Source: Streptomyces griseus subsp. griseus
GTDB taxonomy: Bacteria > Actinomycetota > Actinomycetes > Streptomycetales > Streptomycetaceae
Assembly (NCBI RefSeq): GCF_000720255.1
Contig: NZ_JOJE01000007.1
Coordinates: 1-64,000, forward strand
DNA: 64,000 bases
Direction of reading: 5' to 3'
In this document: one piece after another, positions 36,679 through 45,964 of the stretch
Numbering within the stretch: position 1 is the stretch's first letter
How the letters are laid out: each line of letters starts with the position of its first letter
Translations under genes and position numbers: made by a program
The notes under the pieces: model-generated
The model's input: only the letters and a program-made list of their open reading frames with translations
Database searches by the model: none
What the model was told of the DNA's origin: nothing

Positions 36679-38028
36679 TCAGGCCGTCACCGTCTCCGGC
36701 TGTGACGCCTCCCGCCGTGCCCGCTCACCGAGTTGCTCCGTCGGCACCTTCGCCGTCTCACGGGCCGACAGCGCGGCGACGAGCGGCGGGACGCACAGGG
36801 CCGCGGTGAAGAGGGCCACCGCCGACCAGTCGTCGCCGCCCGGCCCGGCGATCCGCGCGGCGAAGGTGACCGCGAACCCGGCGACGGCGAAGCCGATCTG
36901 GGTGCCGACGGCCATGCCGGACAGCCGGACGCGGGTCGGGAACATCTCGCCGTAGAAGGAGGGCCACACACCGTTCGCGGCGCTGTAGACGACACCGAAG
37001 GCGACGACGCCCAGCAGCAAGGTCAGGGGGTAGGAGCCCGTGGAGATCGCCCAGAGGTAGCCGAACATCGCCACCGCGCTGCCCGCGGCGCCGACCAGAT
37101 ACACCGGGCGGCGGCCGACCCGGTCCGACAGCGTGGCCCACAGGGGGATCGCGGCCAGCGCGACCAGGTTGGCCGACGCGCCCACCCACAGCATCGACGA
37201 GCGGCTCATCCCGACGGAGTCGCTCGTCGCGTAGGCCAGCGCCCACACCGTGAAGATCGTGCTGACCGAGGCGACGAGCGCGCCCGCCACCACCCGCAGC
37301 ACGTCGGCCCAGTGCTCGCGCAGCAGCACCGCCAGCGGCAGCTTGGCGACGCCCTCGCCGGAGGCCTGCTGCTGGGCGAAGACCGGGGTCTCCGCCAGCT
37401 TGCGCCGGATCACGTAGCCCACGACGGCGACCCCGACGCTGAGCCAGAACGGGATCCGCCAGCCCCAGGAGAGCAGTTGGTCGTCGGGGAGCGCGGCGAC
37501 CGGGATGAAGACCAGGGTGGCGAGGAGCTGGCCGCCCTGGGTGCCGCTGAGCGTGAAGCTGGTGAAGAACCCGCGCCGGTTGGCCGGCGCGTGTTCCAGG
37601 GTCATCGAGTTCGCGCTGGCCTGCTCACCCGCCGCCGAGATGCCCTGGAGCACCCGGCACAGCACCAGCAGGACGGGCGCGAGGGTGCCGACCTGCGCGC
37701 GGGTCGGGAGACACCCGATGAGGAACGTCGACAGGCCCATCAGGATCAGCGTGAAGACCATGATCTTCTTACGGCCGACCCGGTCGCCGAAATGCCCAAG
37801 GAACAGGGCCCCGACGGGGCGGGCGGCGTACGCCACGCCGAAGGTGGCCAGCGACAGCAGGGTGGCCGTCGCCGGATCGGACTCGTCGAAGAAGACCTCG
37901 GGGAAGATCAGCGCGGCGGCACTGCCGTAGATGAAGAAGTCGTAGTACTCCAGGGCACTGCCGATCCAGGCCGCGGTGGCGGCCTTCTTCGGCTGGCCCG
38001 TGGGCGGGGACGCGGCGGGGACGGACAC
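36679..38028 (-). CDS. MHS-family MFS symporter, probably for shikimate/quinate
   Basis: This 449-residue protein has 12 spans and clear metabolite:H+ symporter signatures: GSALEYYDFFIYGSAAALIF at its start, GHFGDRVGRKKIMVFTLILM at loop 2-3, and ASANSMTLEHAPANRRGF. ShiA-type uptake of shikimate fits because TetR, shikimate dehydrogenase and dehydroshikimate dehydratase genes follow on the other side. GTG 38028 has AAGGAG seven bases upstream. A 10-4-10 inverted repeat related to the TetR operator lies about 60 bases before its start. Confidence 0.8.
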   Translation of the reverse strand: MSVPAASPPTGQPKKAATAAWIGSALEYYDFFIYGSAAALIFPEVFFDESDPATATLLSLATFGVAYAARPVGALFLGHFGDRVGRKKIMVFTLILMGLSTFLIGCLPTRAQVGTLAPVLLVLCRVLQGISAAGEQASANSMTLEHAPANRRGFFTSFTLSGTQGGQLLATLVFIPVAALPDDQLLSWGWRIPFWLSVGVAVVGYVIRRKLAETPVFAQQQASGEGVAKLPLAVLLREHWADVLRVVAGALVASVSTIFTVWALAYATSDSVGMSRSSMLWVGASANLVALAAIPLWATLSDRVGRRPVYLVGAAGSAVAMFGYLWAISTGSYPLTLLLGVVAFGVVYSAANGVWPSFYGEMFPTRVRLSGMAVGTQIGFAVAGFAVTFAARIAGPGGDDWSAVALFTAALCVPPLVAALSARETAKVPTEQLGERARREASQPETVTA

Positions 38029-38083
38029 GGCGTGCTCCTTGCGAGCGGAGGCATGAGCGGAGGGGAGGGGCCGGATCTCTCGG

Positions 38084-38107
38084 CTAATTAACCCACTGGA
38101 TAGTTAG
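38084..38107. promoter_or_regulatory. Second TetR-type operator before the MHS gene
   Basis: CTAATTAACC and GGATAGTTAG form a 10-4-10 inverted repeat with 8 of 10 pairs. Its outer arms (CTAA...TTAG) match the stronger operator at 38922-38947, so the same repressor probably controls transporter and catabolic genes. Confidence 0.5.
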
Positions 38108-38170
38108 TCGTGGTGGGTGGGATGGTGCGCCGTTGTTTCCCCGGGTGTCAAGAGGTCGTGCGGCGGGTGC

Positions 38171-38836
38171 CTACTCCGCCGCGCGCTCCGCCGTCAGGTA
38201 GGCGATCACCATGTCGCCCAGCATGGTGCGGTAGTGCTCGTGCTGAGCCGGGTCCACCAGGTCGCGGTCGAAGAGCACCCGGAAGGTGTGCCGGTTGGAG
38301 ACCCGGAAGAAGCAGAACGAGCTGATCATCGCGTGCAGGTCGACGGCGTCGACATCGGCCGTGAACAGGCCGGACTCCTGGCCCGCCGCCAGGATCCGGC
38401 GGATCACGTCGAGCGCGGGCGAGCCGATCCTGCCCAGCTTCTCGGAGGCCGCGATGTGCTCGGCGCCGTGGATGTTCTCGATGCTGACCAGACGGATGAA
38501 GTCGGGGTGCTGCTCGTGGTGGTCGAAGGTGAGCTCGGCGAGGCGCCGGATGGCCGCGACCGGGTCGAGGTGCTCCACGTCCAGCCGCCGCTCGGCCTCG
38601 CGGATCACGCCGTAGGCCCGCTCCAGGACGGCCGTGAACAGCTGCTCCTTGCCGCCGAAGTAGTAGTAGATCATCCGCTTGGTGGTGCGGGTGCGGGCGG
38701 CGATCTCGTCCACGCGGGCCCCGTCGTAGCCGGCCCGGGCGAACTCCCGCGTGGCCACGTCGAGGATCTCGGCCTGGGTGCGGGCGGCGTCACGCGTGCG
38801 CCCGTTCGGTGCTGCCGCTTCGTCGGCGCGGGTCAT
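38171..38836 (-). CDS. TetR-family regulator of the shikimate/quinate module
   Basis: This 221-residue protein has a TetR HTH at residues 20-65 (AQILDVATREFARAGYDGAR, then TRTTKRMIYYYFGGKEQLF) and a C-terminal TetR_C_6-like domain (FHHEQHPDF..L..IENIHGAEHI). It is divergent from the shikimate dehydrogenase gene with a palindromic operator between them, and transcribed toward the MHS gene. The likely inducer is a quinate/shikimate-pathway acid. Confidence 0.8.
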   Translation of the reverse strand: MTRADEAAAPNGRTRDAARTQAEILDVATREFARAGYDGARVDEIAARTRTTKRMIYYYFGGKEQLFTAVLERAYGVIREAERRLDVEHLDPVAAIRRLAELTFDHHEQHPDFIRLVSIENIHGAEHIAASEKLGRIGSPALDVIRRILAAGQESGLFTADVDAVDLHAMISSFCFFRVSNRHTFRVLFDRDLVDPAQHEHYRTMLGDMVIAYLTAERAAE

Positions 38837-38921
38837 CGGGTTCCTTCGGGCGAGGTGTCAGTGCCGCGATTGTAGGAGCTCGCAGGGGAGATCTTCCCAA
38901 GGTTCGTCTTCGCCTGCTATC

Positions 38922-38947
38922 ACTAACGTACTGGTTCGTACATTAGT
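38922..38947. promoter_or_regulatory. TetR operator before shikimate dehydrogenase
   Basis: ACTAACGTAC and GTACATTAGT form a 10-6-10 inverted repeat with one mismatch, 18 bases before the dehydrogenase start and in the divergent TetR promoter region. Confidence 0.7.
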
Positions 38948-38965
38948 CACCTCGGGAGGCCGACC

Positions 38966-39850
38966 GTGCCCAAGGACTCGTATCTCGTCGGGCTGATCGG
39001 CTCCGGGATCGGCCCCTCGCTCAGCCCGGCGCTGCATCAGCGGGAGGCGGACCGGCAGGGCCTGCGCTGCCTCTACCGGCTGATCGACATCGAGACCCTG
39101 GGCGTACCCCCCGAGGCGGTGGGAGACCTGCTGCGGGCCGCCCGGGACCTGGGCTTCGACGGGCTGAACATCACCCACCCCTGCAAGCAGCTGGTCGTCC
39201 CGCACCTCGACGCGCTCTCCCCGCAGGCCGAGGCGCTCGGGGCGGTCAACACCGTCGTCCTGGACGGCGGCCGCGCCGTGGGCCACAACACCGATGTCAC
39301 CGGCTTCGCGGCCTCCTTCGCGCGCGGGCTGCCCGACGTACCGCTGGAGCGGGTCGTGCAGCTGGGCGCCGGCGGCGCGGGCGCGGCCGTCGCGCACGCC
39401 ACGCTCACCCTCGGCGCCGAACGGGTCACCGTCGTCGACGCGCTGCCCGAGCGGGCCGCCGCCCTGGCCGCGTCCTTGAACCGCGGCTTCGGGGCGGGCC
39501 GGGCGGCCGCCGCCGGCCCCGACCGGCTGCCCGGTCTGCTCGCCGAGGCCCACGGCGTCGGCGGCCTCGTCAACGCCACCCCCGTCGGCATGGCCGCCCA
39601 CCCCGGACCGCCCCTGCCCGTCGAGCTGCTGCACCCGCGACTCTGGGTCGCCGACGTGGTCTACCGGCCGCTGGAGACCGAGCTGCTGCGCACCGCCCGC
39701 GCACTGGGCTGTCTCACCCTCGACGGCGGTGGCATGGCCGTTTTCCAGGCCGCCGACGCGTTCCGTCTGTTCACCGGCCGGGAACCCGACAGCGCGCGGA
39801 TGCTCGCCGTGTTCACCGAGCTGGCCGGGGCCGTGCGGGCCCCCAAATAG
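38966..39850 (+). CDS. Shikimate/quinate dehydrogenase (AroE family, catabolic)
   Basis: This 294-residue enzyme has the substrate motif GPSLSPALHQREA, the catalytic-Lys motif NITHPCKQ and the NTDVTGF motif. A Rossmann glycine loop, LGAGGAGAAVAHA, and a terminal GGGMAVFQAADAF follow. All AroE active-site features are present. Its position with an MHS symporter and dehydroshikimate dehydratase indicates oxidation of shikimate or quinate to 3-dehydro products rather than biosynthesis. It is controlled by the operator just upstream. Confidence 0.85.
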   Translation: MPKDSYLVGLIGSGIGPSLSPALHQREADRQGLRCLYRLIDIETLGVPPEAVGDLLRAARDLGFDGLNITHPCKQLVVPHLDALSPQAEALGAVNTVVLDGGRAVGHNTDVTGFAASFARGLPDVPLERVVQLGAGGAGAAVAHATLTLGAERVTVVDALPERAAALAASLNRGFGAGRAAAAGPDRLPGLLAEAHGVGGLVNATPVGMAAHPGPPLPVELLHPRLWVADVVYRPLETELLRTARALGCLTLDGGGMAVFQAADAFRLFTGREPDSARMLAVFTELAGAVRAPK

Positions 39851-39879
39851 CAACCCGAGGAGAGAGAAGAGGTACCGAG

Positions 39880-41673
39880 GTGCGCACGTCCATCGCCACC
39901 GTCTCCCTGAGCGGATCCCTCACCGAGAAGCTCACCGCGGCCGCCCGGGCCGGCTTCGACGGCGTCGAGATCTTCGAGAACGACCTGCTCGCGAGCCCGC
40001 TCACCCCCGAGGAGATCCGTGTCCGCTGCGCCGACCTCGGCCTCGGCATCGACCTCTACCAGCCGATGCGGGACATCGAGGCCGTGCCCGCCGAGGAGTT
40101 CGCCCGCAACCTGCGCCGGGCCCGGCACAAGTTCGAGCTCATGCGCAGGCTCGGCGCGGACACCGTCCTCGTCTGCTCCAGCGTCCACCCGCTCGCCGTC
40201 GACGACGACGCGCTCGCCACCGAACAGCTGAACCGGCTCGCCGACCTGGCAGCGGAGTCCGGCATCCGCGTCGCCTACGAGGCGCTCGCCTGGGGGCGGC
40301 ACGTCAGCACCTACGACCACGCCTGGCGCATCGTCGAGACCGCCGGCCACCCGGCACTGGGCACCTGCCTGGACAGCTTCCACATCCTCTCCCGGACCTC
40401 CGACCCCAGGGGCCTCAACGGGATCGCGGACATCCCCGGCGAGAAGATCTTCTTCCTCCAGCTCGCCGACGCCCCGCTGCTCGCCATGGACGTCCTGCAG
40501 TGGAGCCGCCACCACCGCTGCTTCCCCGGCCAGGGCGGCTTCGACGTCGCCGGGCTCGTTCGGCAGGTGCTGCGCACCGGCTACGACGGCCCGCTCTCCC
40601 TGGAGGTCTTCAACGACGTGCACAGGCAGGCCGAGGCGGGCCCAACCGCGGTCGACGCCCGCCGCTCGCTGCTCGTCCTCGGTGAGGAGGTCGGCCTCGC
40701 ATCCCTGCCCGAGCCCACCGCCCCCACTGGCGTCGCCTTCGCCGAGCTGGTCACGCCGGACGCGGCCCCCGTCTCCGCCCTCCTCGCCGCTCTCGGCTTC
40801 GCCCGGACCGCCCGCCACCGCCGCAAGCCCGTCGAACTCTGGGAGCAGGGCGCGGCGAGGGTCCTGGTCAACACCGGCCCGGCCGCCGGCCGCGACGGCA
40901 CCTGCCTCGCCGCGATCGGCCTGGAGTCACCGGACCCCTCCGCCGCCGCACGTCGCGCCGAAGCCCTGCTCGCACCCGTACTGCCCCGCCGCCGCGCCCC
41001 CGAGGACGCCACCCTCGACGCCGTCGCCGCCCCCGACGGCACGGAACTCTTCCTGTGCGCCACGGACCGGCCGGGGCTGCCCAACTGGCGCGCGGACTTC
41101 GAGGACGTCCCGCGCACCGGCGCGGCCGCCGCGCGCGCCGTGCGGATCGACCACCTCTCACTCACCCAGCCCTGGCACCACTACGACGAGGCCGTCCTCT
41201 TCCACCGCAGCGTCCTCGGGCTGGACGCGCAGGAGAGCGTCGACGTCGCCGACCCCTACGGCCTGCTGCGCAGCCGCGCGGTCGCCAACGCCGACGGCGC
41301 CGTCCGCATCCCGCTCACGGTCGGCGCGGCGCCCGGCGACGACACGGCGCACGCCCGGCACATCGCGCTGGCCACCGACGACGTGGTCGCGGCGGCCCGC
41401 CGCTTCGTCGGCGCCGGCGGCCGCCTGCTGCCGATCCCGGCCAACTACTACGACGACCTCGCGGCCCGTTTCGAGTTCGCCGAGGGAGAGCTGGAGACGT
41501 ACCGCGACCTCGGCATCCTCTACGACCGGGACGCGCAGGGCGTCTTCCGGCACTGCTACACCCACACCGTGGGGCGCGTCTTCTTCGAACTCGTCCAGCG
41601 CGACGGCGGCTACCAGGGCTACGGCGCCGCGAACGCGCAGGTGCGGCTGACCGCCCAGCACGCGGCCCGCTGA
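39880..41673 (+). CDS. 3-dehydroshikimate dehydratase fused to an HPPD-like VOC domain
   Basis: Residues 1-270 are a xylose-isomerase-like TIM barrel. The metal ligands expected for dehydroshikimate dehydratase are in YEALAWGRH (Glu), CLDSFHIL (Asp), FFLQLADAP (Gln) and LSLEVFND (Glu). Residues 290-597 form two VOC modules like 4-hydroxyphenylpyruvate dioxygenase (IDHLSLTQP, then RHIALATDDV and YTHTVGRVFFELVQR), the QuiC1 arrangement known from Pseudomonas. It would make protocatechuate from 3-dehydroshikimate. GTG start 39880 follows GAGGAGAG-like sequence; it is the last gene of this operon. Confidence 0.85.
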   Translation: MRTSIATVSLSGSLTEKLTAAARAGFDGVEIFENDLLASPLTPEEIRVRCADLGLGIDLYQPMRDIEAVPAEEFARNLRRARHKFELMRRLGADTVLVCSSVHPLAVDDDALATEQLNRLADLAAESGIRVAYEALAWGRHVSTYDHAWRIVETAGHPALGTCLDSFHILSRTSDPRGLNGIADIPGEKIFFLQLADAPLLAMDVLQWSRHHRCFPGQGGFDVAGLVRQVLRTGYDGPLSLEVFNDVHRQAEAGPTAVDARRSLLVLGEEVGLASLPEPTAPTGVAFAELVTPDAAPVSALLAALGFARTARHRRKPVELWEQGAARVLVNTGPAAGRDGTCLAAIGLESPDPSAAARRAEALLAPVLPRRRAPEDATLDAVAAPDGTELFLCATDRPGLPNWRADFEDVPRTGAAAARAVRIDHLSLTQPWHHYDEAVLFHRSVLGLDAQESVDVADPYGLLRSRAVANADGAVRIPLTVGAAPGDDTAHARHIALATDDVVAAARRFVGAGGRLLPIPANYYDDLAARFEFAEGELETYRDLGILYDRDAQGVFRHCYTHTVGRVFFELVQRDGGYQGYGAANAQVRLTAQHAAR

Positions 41674-41681
41674 CGTCCGCC

Positions 41682-43145
41682 TCACTGACGGCTGACGGTC
41701 CTGGTCACGCCCGCGACGACGGTGGTCGCCAGGATCCAGCCGGTGACGATGAGGACGTACGACAGAGTTTGGTACCCGCCGGTCGGGGCGAACGCGCCCT
41801 CCTGCCCGAACGAGATCACCGGCAGCAGCAGGTCGAGGGTGTAGAAGACCGGGTCGAAGCGGGGTGCCTCGGACGCCTTCAGCGCGGGCGGGTGGTGTGT
41901 GGCGTACGCGACCGAGCCGACGGCGAGCAGCGACAGCAGCCAGACGGCGGCACGCAGGGGGCGGAAGCCGTAGCCGACGGCCCAGTCCTGGAGGTGCCCC
42001 CACACCCGGCCGTACCAGGGGAGCGTGGACCGGCGCCGGCGCTGCTTGGCGAGCTGGACGAGCCGGGCGGCCTGGTCGTCGCCGATGCGCCGGTACGCGG
42101 CCGTCAACTGCTCGTAGGCGTGCGGGTCGAAGCCGCCGTCGTCACGCTCCAGCATCGGCAGCCGGCGCTCGGCGGGCTCGTGCGGGGTGAGGAAGGTGTA
42201 GGTGAGGTCGAGCAGCCGCACCTGGTCGGGCAGCATCTCCGGCTCCACGTCGAGCTGGTTGATCTCGGCCCGGCGCAGGTTCAGCAACCCCTCGACGCGG
42301 GGGCCCCGGCGCAGCCAGAACTCGCCGATCACACAACTGCTGGCCCGCAGAGCGGTGCCGCCCGGGTTGGACAAGCGGGCGTCCAGGAGATCCACCCGGC
42401 CCGGTATCCGGGCGCCACGCATGTCGATCCGGCCCTGTGCGCGCAGTCGCCGGCCCAGCAGGTTGGCGCCGATGTCGAGGGCCTCCGCCTCGATCACCCG
42501 GGCGCCGGGGTTGGTCAGCTCGGCGTCCTCCAGATCGAGCGAGCCGGCCACGGTGGCGCCGTCGAGCCGGACGAGACCCTGTGCGCGCAGGGACCGGGCA
42601 CAGAGGTCGTCGTCGACGGTGGTCTGGTTGAGCTGGAGCACAGGGCGCGCCAGGGTCCCGGCGGTCGTCCCGGCGGGCTCGGCGGCGATCTCCACCTCGT
42701 CGAGGAACAGTGCCCCCGCGATCTGCGCCCCGTCCAGCCGCACCGGCCCGCCGAACCGGCAGCGCGTCAGCCGCAGGCTGCCTTCGACCCGGGCCCGGGT
42801 CACCGACAGGCCGGGCATCTCGGAGTCACGCATGCTGAGATAGCGCAGATGGGCGCCGATGAAGTCGGGGGCGGCCTCGAAACGGCAGTGGGTCAGATGG
42901 ATGACGCTGTCCACCGTCGCGTACCGCAGCTCCAGCGCGCCGGTGACGAGGGCGCCCCTGATCTTGAGGGCCGCTATCTCCCCCGGTTCGTGTGGCCCGT
43001 TGAGGAGCAGCGCCCGCAACACCGCCGCCCTGACGGTCCGTTCGGCGCCCCACTCGTCCCCGGCGTCACGGAAGTCCACCTCCGCACCGGTGGCGAAGGC
43101 CCGCCAGAGGCGCTGCTCGGCCGGCGTCAGCTCGTTGATCTCCAT
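41682..43145 (-). CDS. Membrane-anchored protein with pentapeptide-like beta-helix repeats
   Basis: The first 330 residues show a repeating L..A.L.G.L.L..A pattern, as in pentapeptide-like right-handed beta-helices (for example EGSLRLTRCRFGGPVRLDGAQIAG taken in short pieces). A basic linker (KQRRRRSTLPW) follows, and then two C-terminal membrane spans near residues 405-420 and 455-475. Similar Streptomyces proteins are annotated as membrane-associated oxidoreductases, but I see no redox cofactor motif. It converges on the dehydratase gene with an eight-base gap. Function unknown. Confidence 0.65.
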   Translation of the reverse strand: MEINELTPAEQRLWRAFATGAEVDFRDAGDEWGAERTVRAAVLRALLLNGPHEPGEIAALKIRGALVTGALELRYATVDSVIHLTHCRFEAAPDFIGAHLRYLSMRDSEMPGLSVTRARVEGSLRLTRCRFGGPVRLDGAQIAGALFLDEVEIAAEPAGTTAGTLARPVLQLNQTTVDDDLCARSLRAQGLVRLDGATVAGSLDLEDAELTNPGARVIEAEALDIGANLLGRRLRAQGRIDMRGARIPGRVDLLDARLSNPGGTALRASSCVIGEFWLRRGPRVEGLLNLRRAEINQLDVEPEMLPDQVRLLDLTYTFLTPHEPAERRLPMLERDDGGFDPHAYEQLTAAYRRIGDDQAARLVQLAKQRRRRSTLPWYGRVWGHLQDWAVGYGFRPLRAAVWLLSLLAVGSVAYATHHPPALKASEAPRFDPVFYTLDLLLPVISFGQEGAFAPTGGYQTLSYVLIVTGWILATTVVAGVTRTVSRQ

Positions 43146-43232
43146 CAGCGGGGACTCTGACGTGATCGCCTATGACTGTCAATGCCACGATGTCCCACAA
43201 GTCACGGACTACAGCCGACAGGAGGAGAACCG

Positions 43233-43814
43233 ATGGCCGAGGACACGCCGGGCGGCACCTGGTCGGGGTGGCGTGACCGGACCGTCGACCTTCCCGGAGC
43301 CGGAACCGGCACACCCGTCCCACTGGAGTTCCGTGGCGGCTTCACGTCCGGTTTCGAACTGGTCGCCATGCGGAAGGGGGCGTACCGACAGCGCGACAGG
43401 AAACCCCTCGCCAGGATCCACCGACGCGGCCCCTCCCACCTCGTGCTGCCCGCCGACTGCGACGCCGTCGAGGTCCGACGCGTCCGCCACCGCAACGGCT
43501 CCGGCGGCTTCAGCGGATGGCGGCTGCGGGTGGTGGAGGCCGACGCGCTGCCCCGACAGCCCGCCGGGGACACCGATGTGAAGGGCACTGAGACCTTCGG
43601 GTACTTCGCGCCCAAGCCCTACTACGAGTACGCCCCGGTCCTGCGCTACGACTTCGTGGACGTCCCCGGGACGCTCAGCTACACCCCGGCCGACGGCGGC
43701 GAACAGCTCGTCCGTCTCACCTCGGCCGTGGACCGGAGGGGCAGCCTGCGGCTCCCGCGGCACGGATACGTGACCCTGTCCTCGTCGGGGATGTGGCGCG
43801 TCCGGGCCACCTGA
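43233..43814 (+). CDS. Conserved hypothetical protein
   Basis: This 193-residue protein begins at ATG 43233 behind GGAGGAG. It has no signal peptide or membrane span. It is beta-rich with many Arg/Gly pairs, and a central [18 protein letters not shown] stretch suggests a beta-sandwich. I do not recognise a family. It converges on the GyrI-like gene with four bases between them. Confidence 0.6.
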   Translation: MAEDTPGGTWSGWRDRTVDLPGAGTGTPVPLEFRGGFTSGFELVAMRKGAYRQRDRKPLARIHRRGPSHLVLPADCDAVEVRRVRHRNGSGGFSGWRLRVVEADALPRQPAGDTDVKGTETFGYFAPKPYYEYAPVLRYDFVDVPGTLSYTPADGGEQLVRLTSAVDRRGSLRLPRHGYVTLSSSGMWRVRAT

Positions 43815-43818
43815 CCTG

Positions 43819-44436
43819 TCACCGGACGGTGACCGGTTGCCGGATCACCGTTCTGAGCCGTTCGGGCGCGGTGCGCCGGGGGTCCTTGAGGTAGATCTCG
43901 TGGTGCTTGCCGGACAGTGCGTATCCCTGTTCGGCGATGAAGCCGTGCAGGGCGGCGACGGTCGGTGCCTCGTCCGCGTACGGGCCCACGTGCATGATCT
44001 GGGCCACGAGCCCTTCGGCGAACGGGGCGAACCGGAGCCGGGGGAGCGCCTCGGCCTTCTTGCGGAGCTTGGCGGTGCCGAGCGTCTCCGCCACCAACTC
44101 CGGTGTGACAGCCGCCGGCTGGGCGATCATCATCGTCCATTGCCAGTCCTGCTTGCGCTCCACGGAGAACTGCTCCATGTCCGGCACCCACCACAGGCCC
44201 TCCAGTGGCATGACCTTGTGGTCGAGCCCGGACGTGCCCCGCTTGATCGTGAACTTCAGGGCGTACGAGGCCGTGTACAGCGCCTCGACCGCCGCGCGGT
44301 AGCCGTCGGAGGTGTTGGGATCGCCCTTGCCGTCGATCATCAGGTAGCCGAGGTCAGGGATCCGTGCCAGGACCGCCCTGCCCACGGGCGGCCGGTAGGC
44401 GTCCTTGAGTTCCCTCACCAGATCAAGTGGCGGCAT
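43819..44436 (-). CDS. GyrI-like small-molecule-binding domain protein
   Basis: The 205-residue product matches GyrI-like/SOUL-type bacterial effector-binding proteins: [44 protein letters not shown] and a final [12 protein letters not shown] 44436 is chosen because GGAGGG lies eight bases upstream. Such proteins bind or hydrolyse small ligands and can give resistance to gyrase poisons. Its role here is unknown; it has no partner DNA-binding domain. Confidence 0.75.
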   Translation of the reverse strand: MPPLDLVRELKDAYRPPVGRAVLARIPDLGYLMIDGKGDPNTSDGYRAAVEALYTASYALKFTIKRGTSGLDHKVMPLEGLWWVPDMEQFSVERKQDWQWTMMIAQPAAVTPELVAETLGTAKLRKKAEALPRLRFAPFAEGLVAQIMHVGPYADEAPTVAALHGFIAEQGYALSGKHHEIYLKDPRRTAPERLRTVIRQPVTVR

Positions 44437-44476
44437 GGGAAATCCCTCCCGGGACCAACCTACCGGCGGCACCGCC

Positions 44477-45064
44477 TCAGGGGCGTGTGTTCCACTCGGC
44501 GATCACCGGTCTTCCGTGTTCCGTCGACAGGCGGCTGACCGTGGCGGTCGCCAGTTGGAACAACCGGCCCTCGGCGGGCGGGAGTCCGAGACGACGGGCC
44601 GTGAGGACGCGCAGGAAGTGGCCGTGGGCGATCAGGACGACGTCGCCTTCCTCGAGTGCCGCCTCGACGCGGGACAGCACGCGGTCGGCGCGCAGTCCGA
44701 CGTCTTCCGGCGACTCGCCGGGGTGGCCGTCCGGGCCGGGCGGGGTGCCGTCGGTCCACAGGTCCCAGGCGGGGCGGGTGCGGTGTATCTCCGCGGTGGT
44801 GATGCCCTCGTAGCCGCCGTAGTCCCACTCGTGCAGGCCGGGTTCGGGTACGGCACCGGTGAGGCCCGCGAGTTCGGCGGTACGGGCCGCTCGGTGCAGT
44901 GGGCTGGTGAGTGTCAGGGCGAAGGCCCGGCCGGAGAGGAGTGGAGCGAGGGACTTGGCCTGTTCCTCGCCCCGCTGGGTGAGGGGCAGGTCGGTCCAGC
45001 TGGTGTGCTGTCCCGACGCGCTCCACTCCGTCTCTCCGTGGCGGACCAGAAGAAGATCCCCCAC
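44477..45064 (-). CDS. Histidine phosphatase (phosphoglycerate mutase-like)
   Basis: This 195-residue protein has the catalytic LVRHGETEWS motif at residues 5-14, LTSPLHRAARTAEL in the middle, and the second catalytic His in VLIAHGHFLRVL. Members include PhoE/CobC and sugar-phosphate phosphatases. It lies seven bases beyond the stop of gnd and is co-directional, so it may share the pentose-phosphate operon transcript. Confidence 0.85.
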   Translation of the reverse strand: MGDLLLVRHGETEWSASGQHTSWTDLPLTQRGEEQAKSLAPLLSGRAFALTLTSPLHRAARTAELAGLTGAVPEPGLHEWDYGGYEGITTAEIHRTRPAWDLWTDGTPPGPDGHPGESPEDVGLRADRVLSRVEAALEEGDVVLIAHGHFLRVLTARRLGLPPAEGRLFQLATATVSRLSTEHGRPVIAEWNTRP

Positions 45065-45071
45065 GGCCGGA

Positions 45072-45962
45072 CTACTCCTTCGCGGACTTCGTCGACTCGA
45101 CGGCGTGACCGCCGAACTGGTTGCGCAGCGCCGCGACCATCTTCATCTGCGGCGAGTCGTCCTGGCGGGAGGCGAACCGGGCGAAGAGGGAAGCGGTGAT
45201 CGCCGGCAGCGGCACCGCGTTGTCGATGGCGGCCTCCACGGTCCAGCGGCCCTCACCGGAGTCCTGGGCGAACCCGCGCAGCTGCTCCAGGTGCTCGTCC
45301 TGGTCGAGGGCGTTGACGGCGAGGTCCAGCAGCCAGGACCGGATGACGGTGCCGTCCTGCCAGGAACGGAACACCTCGCGCACGTCGGTCACCGAGTCCA
45401 CCGACTCAAGGAGCTCCCAGCCCTCGGCGTAGGCCTGCATCATGGCGTACTCGATGCCGTTGTGGACCATCTTCGAGAAGTGCCCGGCGCCGACCTTGCC
45501 GGCGTGGACATAGCCGTACGGGCCCTCCGGCTTGAGCGCCTCGAAGATGGGGTGGAGGCGCTCCACGTGCTCCTTGTCGCCGCCGACCATCAGGGCGTAG
45601 CCGTTCTTGAGGCCCCACACACCGCCGGAGACGCCCGCGTCGACGAAGCCGATGCCCTGGGCGCCGAGCTCCTCGGCGTGCTTCTCGTCGTCCGTCCAGC
45701 GGGAGTTGCCACCGTCGACGACGGTGTCGCCGGACTGGAGCAGCCCGCCGAGCTCGTCGACGACGGACTGGGTCGCGGCGCCGGCCGGGACCATCACCCA
45801 GACCACGCGCGGGGCTTCGAGCTTGTCGACCAGTTCGGCGAGGCTCGCCACGTCGGAGAGCTCGGGGTCGCGGTCGTAGCCGATGACGGTGTGGCCGGCG
45901 CGGCGGATGCGCTCGCGCATGTTGCCGCCCATCTTGCCGAGGCCGATGAGTCCGATCTGCAC
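45072..45962 (-). CDS. gnd: 6-phosphogluconate dehydrogenase, short decarboxylating type
   Basis: This is the 296-residue short form (GndA/YqeC-like). The Rossmann entry IGLIGLGKMGGNM is followed by VVDGGNSRWTDD, then VSGGVWGLKNGYALMVGGD and the catalytic GAGHFSKMVHNGIEYAMMQ. It oxidatively decarboxylates 6-phosphogluconate to ribulose 5-phosphate in the cytosol. It is the last core gene of tkt-tal-zwf-opcA-pgi-gnd and starts two bases after pgi ends. No 6-phosphogluconolactonase gene is in the window. Confidence 0.9.
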   Translation of the reverse strand: MQIGLIGLGKMGGNMRERIRRAGHTVIGYDRDPELSDVASLAELVDKLEAPRVVWVMVPAGAATQSVVDELGGLLQSGDTVVDGGNSRWTDDEKHAEELGAQGIGFVDAGVSGGVWGLKNGYALMVGGDKEHVERLHPIFEALKPEGPYGYVHAGKVGAGHFSKMVHNGIEYAMMQAYAEGWELLESVDSVTDVREVFRSWQDGTVIRSWLLDLAVNALDQDEHLEQLRGFAQDSGEGRWTVEAAIDNAVPLPAITASLFARFASRQDDSPQMKMVAALRNQFGGHAVESTKSAKE

Positions 45963-45964
45963 GG

